Of a stretch of DNA of 64,000 nucleotides, positions 49,801-58,735 are shown piece by piece (within the stretch, counting starts at the first letter, position 1; each line of letters starts with the position of its first letter). The notes beneath the pieces were generated by a model that was not told the DNA's origin, made no database searches, and worked only from the letters and a program-made list of their open reading frames with translations. The translations under genes were made by a program, and so were the position numbers. This stretch comes from Cenococcum geophilum 1.58 (taxonomy: Eukaryota > Ascomycota > Dothideomycetes > Gloniales > Gloniaceae). Location: contig KV748218.1 in assembly GCA_001692895.1 (NCBI GenBank), positions 1,178,001 through 1,242,000 on the forward strand. Direction: 5' to 3'.

Positions 49801-50750
49801 CATAAAACTACACTAGTCTAGCTCTGCATTTGCCTATAAGCTTTAAATCTTTACAAACTTCCCAGAGCTATAACTCTAGAAAAATAAGGGCGAAGACTTT
49901 AATGTGCCTTTCACTGGCTTATTTTTAGAAGGTAATAAAAAAAAGGGCTATACGCTCAACTATTACAAGAACCCTAATCAGTCTATATTTAAGTAAAAAC
50001 TGCCTTCTATTATAGCTTTAAGTCCAAAAATAAATGCCTTAAAGACAGTTTTTACTTAGCTAGGGACTAACTGCAAAGGTCATCCTAAGAAGTTAGTCAT
50101 CTTTATAGCATTCCCGGTAGCCGCCTTTATTATTTATCTAGTACATCTTATCTATTTATAAAGCAATGTTTTTATATTCTAACGCTAGATTAGTATCTTC
50201 TTAATAGGTATAGACTAGGTAGCTACAAGTTAGTTAGTGGTAGGCTTAAGATAAAAGAAAGGGAGACAATTATTAAAGAATTTAAAAATAACCCTACTCT
50301 AAGATTCCTTATATTAACTACCAGCCTAATATCTAAAGTATATACTCTAATCGGAGTAAGTAAAGTGTTTATATTTAAGCCACAGCCGCTACCCGCAGTT
50401 AAAGCTTAGGCATTTAGACGTGCCTATAGGATTAGACAGCTAGAAGATAAAGTTATAGATATTAGGGCCGTATCTAGTAAGGTTAATATAGAGGTATATA
50501 TTTAGCAGCAGGCTAAAAAACATAAGATCTTTATACTAGGCGCTTTCTCTAGAGCGCTAAAGCATTATACTAAAAAGAAGCGCCTTTCTAGTGCTTTACT
50601 ACTTAAGATTACTTAATATATATTAGAACCGGGTTCCACTAGTAAGGTTATATAGTAGGGTATAAACGGTTTCTTCTATATACTTAACTGGCTTAATTAG
50701 TACTACTAGCTAAGCAGGTACTGCCTCTGTAGTACACTAATTATAATATA
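46850..50750 (+). pseudogene. SNF2-family ATPase/helicase-like gene, copy 2, degraded
   Basis: Walker A reads IGLGKTVTIILIYLLN at 48,623-48,670, and motif III keeps the text GYSGTPAGTSPNNLTTFL at 49,337-49,390, the SNF2 SGTP box. The C-terminal half runs past 50,100 with RPKKLVIFIAFPVAAFIIYLV-like text. It is collinear with copy 1 over about 3.4 kb, with the Walker A motifs 6,083 bp apart. Divergence is large, with insertions and substitutions beyond simple transitions, so the duplication predates RIP. Copy 2 extends further at the 3' end (50,400-50,620, KIFILGAFSRALKHYTKKKR). Confidence 0.65.
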
Positions 50751-50759
50751 TTTTATAAT

Positions 50760-52010
50760 ACCTAGCTCTAAGTATATATAATAAAGATATTACGGTTATT
50801 ACATATATATAAATATTATAAGAGAGGTAATAAATATAATATTTGCTAATATAATATATTACAAATATTATAAATAATCGGTAGATATACCTATTTAGGT
50901 TTAGCCGCTATATAACTCCTTTTCCTTTACGCTAACCCCTACTTAATTATAATAACCACCATAAACTACCTAATGACAATCAACAGCACTATACTAGGCA
51001 TTTACGCGCAAATGGAACAACAATCCAAACCTATATCGCTTTCTTTAGTATATAAGGCCCACGCAATAAAGAACTGGTTAGTAAAGTTTATCTACCTAGG
51101 TCTAAAAATTAATAAAATATTATATAGCGACATTTATTCTACTATAGAATAGGGACTTACAGACATTTAAATGCTTGGTTTATAACTAAATAAGGTTAGA
51201 AACTAGTTAAGACTTAATTAAGTGTTTCGCAGTATAATTAAAACATTTCTTACTATTTTTATAGGCATACCAGAACCTTAGCAGAGTAGGTGTCTATTTA
51301 TAATTGCCTAAAAATATAATAATAATCGGAAGCGTTAAGTGTTAGATAGAGTAATAACCCCAGCATAAATTAAGTCCGTTACGTATTATCTTAAATTAAC
51401 TAATATACGCCAACCAAGCAAAGAAGACCTAGAGTTAGTTACTTAGAATAGCCTTATATTTAGGACGGTGCAAACTAAAGTAGTTTATAAAGAAGATGGC
51501 CAGGAAATACTATATAGTTACAGATACTTTACGGCTAGTAGTATACTAGATAATAAAATTACGTCAACCGATCTAGACTTTAGTCTATTTACTAGCGTAC
51601 TCTTAGAAGATATTAGCTTTAATCCTATAAAATATGGAATTTTCTATTATAATAGCTGAGGAAGGGAAATAAAAGTTCTTACCGAACAAACCTAAAGGGC
51701 TGCTATAGATGAAATATATACTAAAGGACTTAATTATTTTTATTTTATAGTAAGATATAAAGACTAAGGTAAGATAGATTATATAAGCAATTTTAGCAAT
51801 ATTAGAAATATTCTAACGCATTTAAATAGGTATACTATACCCAGCCACTATACCTATATATATTAAAACTATTATACCATAAGCCGTTATAAGCAACTTA
51901 TTGTTAACGCTACCTAGAACACAACTAGAGTTAGAGAGGAATTATTCTAGGCCTAGGGGTTTAAGGGCATCCATATAGGAAATTAGTGGTATACTTAAAC
52001 CAACGGTTTC
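50760..52010 (+). pseudogene. Unknown element-borne ORF, partly readable
   Basis: From about 50,980 to 52,010 the plus-strand frame reads as one protein of about 340 codons with few stops per length compared with its neighbours. The longest clean stretch is 51,468-51,659 (63 codons: YKEDGQEILYSYRYF, SSILDNKITSTDLDFSLF, SFNPIKYGIFYYNS). Upstream, KAHAIKNWLVKFIYLGLKIN and LRLNQ-like text is helical. I recognise no domain. AATATT motifs at 50,810-50,875 precede it. Confidence 0.4.
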
Positions 52011-52279
52011 TATATATAAAGTAGAATTAGCGAGTAATAAATCAAAGCGGAAACGGGAGACCTTTGTCTAGCCTAAAAAAAAAAAACCAAGGGCCTAATA
52101 TTATATTTATATTATACTAACCATCTCGCGCACTATATTACATTTTATATACCTAATATTTCCAATATAGTGTTAATATATACACGGTTATACATATTAT
52201 GCTAGCTTGGCTAGATATACTAGATAGCTTAACCTAAGTAAGCAGGGCTTAAAATTAAAAAGCCCTTTTACAATTTTTA

Positions 52280-53100
52280 CTTTTCTCCTCTCTCTTATTA
52301 ACAATCTACATTGGTACTCTTTCTATGGGCCATTAAATATATCTTTAACACCAATATATTAAACCAACACTATTCTCTACTATAGCTAAATCATCCAATA
52401 TATAGGTTATTGCAGCGTCTAGCAGCTAGGTGCAACTTATATCCGCTTTATAGTAGTAGTATATAGCTAATAAGGTAGAGCCTACAGTCTTAGTAAAACT
52501 CGCGCATGTCTAAGGACAAATCCAATAGTAATAAGATTCCACTGTACCCCTATCGCACTTAAGACACTTATCGCTATAGGACTAATATAACTTAATATAA
52601 GCTTAAATCTGCTACCTATTCCAAGTTATTAGTTTAGAAAACAGTAAGGCCTGCACATCTAGCATATAGATTAACCATTTACCTGCGTATATAGGGTTAT
52701 TATAATATATTACCTAATAAACGCCATTATTAACTAAGCACTACTAAGGACGGAAGCACTAATAGTATAAAATAATTAAGATATAAACCAGAACTACTCT
52801 GGTAGGGGGTATAACAGCGGGCCGAGTTTAATTCTACACCCGCATACGCACCTATACTAGCCCACGCTAGGCTGCTTATATAGGCTATAGTTATAATAGG
52901 CTACTTTAATCCTTTTTATAGACTCTTTCTATAGCCAGAAAGATAGAAGTCGGGCGTTAACGTACTAATCATTAATGCTTGGCAAAAGGCTAGTTTAAAT
53001 AATTAGGGGCGTATATTTAACAATGTTCGGCCTCTACTTAAACTAAAAGAAGCTTATAGGGCAAGTCTCTAAAATCTATACCTCCTACTAGCAATATTTA
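52280..53100 (-). pseudogene. Degraded ORF with a possible zinc-binding cluster
   Basis: Minus-strand text near 52,570-52,500 reads DKCLKCDRGTVESYYYWICP, with cysteines spaced C-x2-C and a later C, an arrangement like the zinc knuckle after LINE reverse transcriptases (zf-RVT). Upstream text (KWLIYMLDVQALLFSKLITW) is helical. It could be cargo of the giant element or the relic of a LINE inserted in it. Confidence 0.4.
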
Positions 53101-53499
53101 AAGTACTGCTAACACAGTATATATCGCAAAACTATAGTTATTTAACTGCATCGGCGACTTTAGATTATATATTCTAAGTAATATTTATACAGTCATATAT
53201 ATACATTATCCGTTCCTTAATATACTGGATACCTAAGCTCTAGTCTTTTAACTACTTAAAGATAATATATTTATATACACATATCTAAAGCTTATAAGCC
53301 CTACTATATACTCCTAGAGTTTACCTACTAATAACAGAAGGGGAAATAACGATTCGCAGCACCTATAATCATTAAGTGTATTACTTAATGCTTTTTTAAC
53401 CTAAACTTAAAAGGCTTAACTTTACACCCCTAGATATCTAAGTATTTTTACTTACTTTCGGCTTACACTATTATACTAATTACTACTTATATTTAATAT

Positions 53500-54394
53500 A
53501 CACTCACTAAATATAAAGAGGGAGGTCCGCGGTAAATAGTTAAAGTAGATATAATAAGAGAACTAAACAGTACGAGCAATACTCTAATCTACCTATATAT
53601 TATAAGATATTAATTTATAAAGCAACGTACTATTAAATCTAGAAGATATAGGACGCGTAAGCTTCTAATAGAAAAGTTAAACTATTATAGGTAATAGCTA
53701 GTCTTATTTAGAAGTAGATATATAAGACTAGCAACCTAGTTAAAAATACGCATACAGTATATAATCCATATGTAGATAACACTAATAATTTAGATAAGCT
53801 TAAGCTATATATAACCTAGTACGAGTTTAAGTTCTTAGCAATAGATGGCTTTCCTATCTCTAGTAACAATAACTTAGGGCCTACTAGTTTTTCCTCTTTT
53901 GCTTATATAGATAAGGTAACGCTAGCAAAAAGTAAAAATTTAGTTTTAGATTAAAGAGTAAGCAAAAGCGCATTTCTAATTATTATATTAATAACTTAAC
54001 TAGGGCACTTTACGCTTAACCTTAGTCTCTTCGCCGCCAACAACTATAGACAGCCCGCCTATCTAAAACTATAAGGCTTTTTGCTTTAGGGTTACTTAGC
54101 ACTACAACTCGGATAATAAACCGTATATACTCAATATACTATATACAATAACACCAGATAGACTATAAAACTTACTAGGTGTTAAAAAAGAAGATTTTCT
54201 TTAGTATACTCTTAAAATAAAGGAAAAGCTACTAAATAATAGTAGATTTAACGTATTTTTAGAGTTTATACAGTAAAAGGGAAATAGCAATATTAAAATA
54301 AGGCTAGGATTGCCTAAAGATAATAACCTAGATATATAGTTACTTCCTCTAAGGTATATAGATAATATTTCACTTTCTAAAATATTATAATTAT
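53500..54394 (+). pseudogene. Unknown degraded ORF next to the right-end array
   Basis: Plus-strand text at about 54,130-54,390 reads LLGVKKEDFL, TLKIKEKLLNNSRFNVFLEF and RLGLPKDNNLDI, ending in a stop just before the 27-bp array. Further upstream (53,780-54,050) the frame is plausible but less clear. No family recognised. Confidence 0.35.
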
Positions 54395-55030
54395 TACGGT
54401 TATAAAAAATATTGCNATTATTGCAGTTATAGAAAATATTGCGACTATTATAGTCGTGGGAAATATTATAACTATTATAGTTATAGGAAATATTATAACT
54501 ATTGCAGTTATAAGAAATATTGCGACTATTATAGCTATAAGAAATATTACAACTAGTGTAATCGCGGGAAACATTATAAATATTACAACTATTGTAGTTA
54601 TAGAAAATATTACACTTATTACAGTCGTGGGAAATATTGCAACTATTACAGTCGTAGGAAATATTGCAACTATTGCAGTTGTAGGAAATATTATAACTAT
54701 TGTAGTTACGGGAAATATTACGACTATTGCAGTCGTGGGAAATATTACGACTATTACAGTTGCGGGAAATATTATAAATATTGCAGTTATAGGAAATATT
54801 ATAAATATTACAGTCGTAGGAAATATTATAACTATTGCAGTTATAGGAAATATTGCAACTATTGCAGTTATAGGAAATATTACGACTATTGCAGTCGCGG
54901 GAAATATTATAAATATTATAGTCGTAGGAAATATTGCAACCATTGCAGTCGCGGGAAATATTATAAATATTGCAGTTGTAGGAAATATTACAACTATTAT
55001 AGTTATAGGAAATATTATAATTTTAAGATA
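54395..55030. repeat. 27-bp tandem array, about 23 units, at the right end of the giant element
   Basis: Each unit has three 9-bp blocks with cores AAATATT, AACTATT and AGTTAT/AGTCGT. Units vary by C/T and A/G changes (GTTATA, GTCGTG, GTCGCG). Because the period is a multiple of three, both strands stay open for about 190-200 codons (54,456-55,058 plus, 54,377-54,943 minus). That gives low-complexity GNITTIAVV-type or IFPTTAIVV-type text, which I take to be non-coding. The array ends about 140 bp inside the right TIR. The AATATT core is shared with arrays 1 and 2. One ambiguous base lies at 54,416. Confidence 0.85.
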
Positions 55031-55143
55031 TAAGGTTGCTAAAGTGGCCCTAGGCTAGCGTAAAGAAGTGTATATAAGCAGATCAGCGGATCCAGCTAAA
55101 ATAACCCCAGGCCAGCCCCGGGCTAGCCCCTAGCTAGCCCTAA

Positions 55144-55165
55144 CCACTCTCCCGTTTTCCTGACG
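55144..55165 (-). repeat. Right terminal inverted repeat of the giant element
   Basis: Ends CCCGTTTTCCTGACG, the exact reverse complement of the left 15 bases. It is preceded by a GC-rich run (CCAGCCCCGGGCTAGCCC near 55,112-55,130) that partly mirrors the left subterminal sequence. Confidence 0.8.
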
Positions 55166-57895
55166 TAATAACACTAGTTGTAAATATATAGCTATTACTA
55201 AACTTAAAAACCTATAATAATAAAACCAAGACTTTACTAGCTTCTTTTTAGAATTTTTAGGCCTTATTAGTAAACTAAATTAGAATAAAGCTACTAGGGT
55301 TACTGCTCTCCATTAAGCTATTTTAGATAAAATTAGAGCATAGTTAGTAGGTAGAGAACTGCTAAAAGACTTACCCGAATTTGCTATAATATATTAACAA
55401 ATTAATAAAAACCTCTAATATATTAAGCAGACTTATTCTCTAAAGCTAACTATATCTTATATTTAAAACTTTATAGAACTAATATATACCTTAAAGCGCG
55501 ATTCGTCTCTAAGACCTAAAAGCCCTATATATAACCCTATAGACCTTAACGCTACTTAATCCTATACACCCTTAGGAACTAANNAANNAAGAANATAAGC
55601 CNNAAATNGAGAATNTTTTNGATATANAAAAAAGNGATATATTTANAGNGATTACNAAANTTACCCTTTTAAAAAGGTCCGCCGTAGCTCCTCTTAGTCC
55701 TTAAGTCGCACTTATTTCACAAATTATACTTATTCTATAAATTATACTTAGTCGCTATAAAGCATTTTACCTTTAATTAATTTAGAAAATAAATTATCCT
55801 AGGGCCAAGTCGCGCCTTAGGATAAAAAGTAGAAGAGTATAAGTGTTTAGGCTCTTCTAGCGCTAATATATAACACAACTTCCTTAATATACTTAGCGAA
55901 ATTTAAATACTTAGAAAATAGCAGAGCTACTAGTATAGGCTTTATTAATATAAACTACGCGGGGACTTAATACTTGGGTTTGGGGAAACTTAATAAGCCT
56001 TAAGGCCTATAAGGCTTTAATAGCAAGCCTTTAATATATAGTAAATTAACGCACTACACTCTTATAAAGATACGGATAAGCAAATACCTTAAATATATTT
56101 CCCTATTTATAACACCCTTAAAGTATTATAAGGTAATACTTAGATATAAATAGCTAAAATAATATAACCCTTTAATTAGCTAGGTTAAAGAAATACTAAA
56201 ATTCCGTATAACCTACTGCCGAAGTTATTACTTAAAATATTACTTGCCCTATAAACATATATATAACTATTTAAATTTAATATAATATAAATTGCCCTTA
56301 CTATAAACCCTAAACCAATATAATAAAGTTATAACTACTAATTGCGGTAAAGAATGCGAAGATAATATATTAAAACCCCTTAAAATTTATATAGTATAAG
56401 CCGCACCCTTTTATTTATTAGCAAGAAAATAAAACTATAAGATCTTTACTATAACACTAAAAGATATTAAGAAGGCGTTGGAACTAAAGCAATATATTAA
56501 CCCCTAACCTCTTATACCTAAAGAATATTATAATCTAATTAATACGTTTAAGAAACGATTCGTAAACTAATTACCCCTACATTAAGATAAGCACAATTTT
56601 AAGATAGAACTTAAACCTAGTATAATGCCAAAGTTCGGCCTATTATATAGTATATTATAAGAAGAGCTACTTATAATGCGATAATACCTCAAAAAACACC
56701 TAGAGAAAGGATTTATTTGCCCTAGTTAATTACTATTTACCTTATTTATACTATTTATTAAGAAACCTAAAGGAGGCTTAAGGTTTTATATTAATTATTA
56801 AACCCTAAATATAATTACAATTTAAAACCAATATCTAATTCCTCTGCTTTAAGAAACGCTTAACTACTTAGTAAAAGTATAATACTTTATAAAGCTTAAC
56901 GTAGTCGCTACCTTTAATTAAATCTGTGTTTATAAAGGAAATAAGAAGTATATAGCTTTCTGTATATAATAGGGACTTTTTAAATACCTAGCAATGCTAT
57001 TTAGTATAAAGAATGGTCCTGGTATATTTTAGTAATATATTAATAATACACTTCGCGAATTCCTTAATGTATTTATTACTACATATATTAATAATATTTT
57101 TATTTATTTATTTTTACTTTCTAAGCATTAGAAGCACGTCTAAATAGTCCTTAAACGCCTATAAGACGCGGGCTTATAATATAACATTAAGAAATACAAG
57201 TTCTATGTGCCTAAAGTTACATACTTAGGCCTAATTATATCCTATAACGGAATTAAAATAGACCCTAAGAAAATCGCTATAATTATAAACTAAGAAAGTC
57301 CTAGTAGTGTATAAAATATCTAAGGATTTCTAAAATTTCTAAATTTTTATTATTAATTTATTAATCACTTTTTAAAAATTATTTAGCTATTAGTAAACTT
57401 AATAAGGAAGAATATAAGATTTAAATAGACTACTAAATACAAATAAGCTTTTAATAACCTAAAATATTATTTTATAACTACTTTAATTCTTACCTACTTT
57501 AATCTAAACCTTAAATATATTATTAAAACAGACCGTCTAAATTATATACTAGGAGGAGTATTATTATAATATAATAAGAACGGCGAGCTACGCCTAGTAG
57601 CCTTTCTCTCCTAAAAACTTACCCCTACTAAATTAAACTATAAGATTTATAATAAGGAACTGCTTATAATTATTANNTATTTTAAATAATAGCGTNTANA
57701 ACTTAAAGGATTNTTATNCCTAATACGCNTATTAANNGACTATAAAANCCTATAGTACTTTATAACTATAAAGCAATTAATATAACGCTAAATTTATTAG
57801 GCCAAATACCTTTTATAATTTAACTTTAAGATTATATATTAACCTAGCAAACTTAATTAAAAGCCTAACTTATTAATATAATAATTATAAAAATT
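55166..57895 (+). mobile_element. Ty3/gypsy gag-pol, continuation after the giant element
   Basis: Gag resumes in the same frame after the target TA (blocks TKLKNL, SFFLEFLGLISKLN, LVGRELLKDLPEFA). Reverse transcriptase follows at about 56,700-57,200 (PKGGLRFYI, YFIKLNVVATFN, LFKYLAMLF, INNIFIYL-like catalytic box). RNase H is at 57,500-57,840 (LAFFS-type, then KLNYKIYNKELLIII, TIKQLI). The element stops near 57,895, where a LINE unit begins, so integrase and the 3' LTR are missing. It is heavily broken. Ambiguous bases cluster at 55,583-55,657 and 57,677-57,748. Confidence 0.75.
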
Positions 57896-57896
57896 A

Positions 57897-58250
57897 CGTC
57901 AGTAGGCGCGAAGATGGGAGTTACGACCCCTGGAAACGGCAGCTTATGCCCGCGCCGGCGGAAACAATAAAGAAAGGCGTGAAACTAGAGGCTATGGAAG
58001 GCTCCCAAGCCGTACAAAAGCGCACCAACTCTAGGAGGAAACTCTTATACAGACTGCTGGGGGGCAGACTGGTACTCGGGTAATACCGTTATAAGATATC
58101 TAAAAGAACTAGTGAAACTCCCCGTAATTAGTGGTAGCAGCCAACTGCTTATAGATTGGGACTAAAGCACTAGAAAACTGGGGTAGAGGCCTAAATAAGT
58201 AGGCATGTTGAACTCTACTATATTACTAACTAATATATAACTACCTGCTC
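57897..58250 (+). repeat. Partial copy of the Tad1-like LINE 5' unit
   Basis: Matches, in reverse orientation, part of both units at 7,256-8,340 (GGCGCGAAGATGGGAGTTAC to AATATATAACTACCTGC). It keeps more GC than the copy at 59,150-59,505. Confidence 0.7.
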
Positions 58251-58735
58251 GTTAAGGCCCCTCTACGAGGGCCTATCTGGTATCCGGTTACACCCAGGTG
58301 ACTCAGAAGAGGGTCTTAATAGGCGTGGTGCGCGCGACCTGATACAGCGACAGCGACGCGACGGCGACGCGACGGCAACGCGACGGCGACCAGACGGCTC
58401 AACGAGGTGGAAACACGGGCAAAGTTCTAGGCAGCGGAAACACAGGCCAGCTTCGACGGCCCCATGGCGTCCGACTTACAGTCGACTTACGGTCGCCTCA
58501 CGGTCGACTCATAGGCGACTCACAGGAGGGTCTTAATAGGCGTGGTGCACGCAACCTAATGCATATATATGGGGGAGGCTGCAGGGGAAATACAGGCTAG
58601 TCGGACAAGGACTCGACAGTTAGAGACATAGGCCAGCTTATAAAAAGGGGGGACACAAGCTTAATTAGTAGGAGGGGGGAGAGTAGGTCGTCCGGTGCGG
58701 GACCTGGTATCTCTACGGCCCCCCTCCTACAAGAC
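58251..58735 (+). repeat. GC-rich LINE-associated repeat, second copy
   Basis: 58,252-58,560 matches 20,615-20,870, including the CGACGCGACGG run (58,345-58,390) and the GGGTCTTAATAGGCGTG phrases. A GTCGACTTACAGTCGACTTACGGTCGCC-type repeat of GTCG/CGAC words lies near 58,470-58,515. The segment keeps CpG and CpA, so it has largely escaped RIP although it is duplicated in the window. Confidence 0.65.

Larger units (their letters stand above)
35857..55165. mobile_element. Giant Plavaka-like DNA transposon, 19.3 kb, with TIRs and SNF2 cargo
   Basis: The left end reads CGTCAGGAAAACGGGGAGTG. The right end, reversed, begins CGTCAGGAAAACGGGAGAGT: 15 identical bases, then one extra base, then a further match (GAGTGG). 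TA flanks both sides (35,855-35,856 and 55,166-55,167), and gypsy gag sequence continues across the site when the element is left out. Inside, in order, are a Plavaka-type transposase (minus), AATATT-motif arrays, SNF2-like gene 1 (plus), a coiled-coil gene (minus), a second array, SNF2-like gene 2 (plus), three more degraded ORFs, a 27-bp tandem array, and GC-rich subterminal sequence near both ends. All coding parts are RIP-altered. That one element moved all of this is inferred from the matching termini. Confidence 0.75.

Noticed and set aside
54395-55030. CRISPR-like look of a regular 27-bp repeat
   Set aside because: The units are contiguous with no spacers, and the genome is eukaryotic.
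54377-55058. Overlapping long open frames on both strands (188 and 200 codons)
   Set aside because: They are translations of the 27-bp tandem array. The period keeps three frames repetitive, and the products are low-complexity repeats with no protein character.
35857-55165. Starship-type giant element
   Set aside because: Starships lack TIRs of this kind and carry a DUF3435 tyrosine recombinase at one end. Here there are clear TIRs, a TA duplication and DDE-type Plavaka blocks, and I saw no recombinase signature.
35857-55165. Helitron
   Set aside because: The helicase text is SNF2-like (IGLGKT, SGTP), not Pif1-like. There is no Rep domain, and the ends are inverted repeats.
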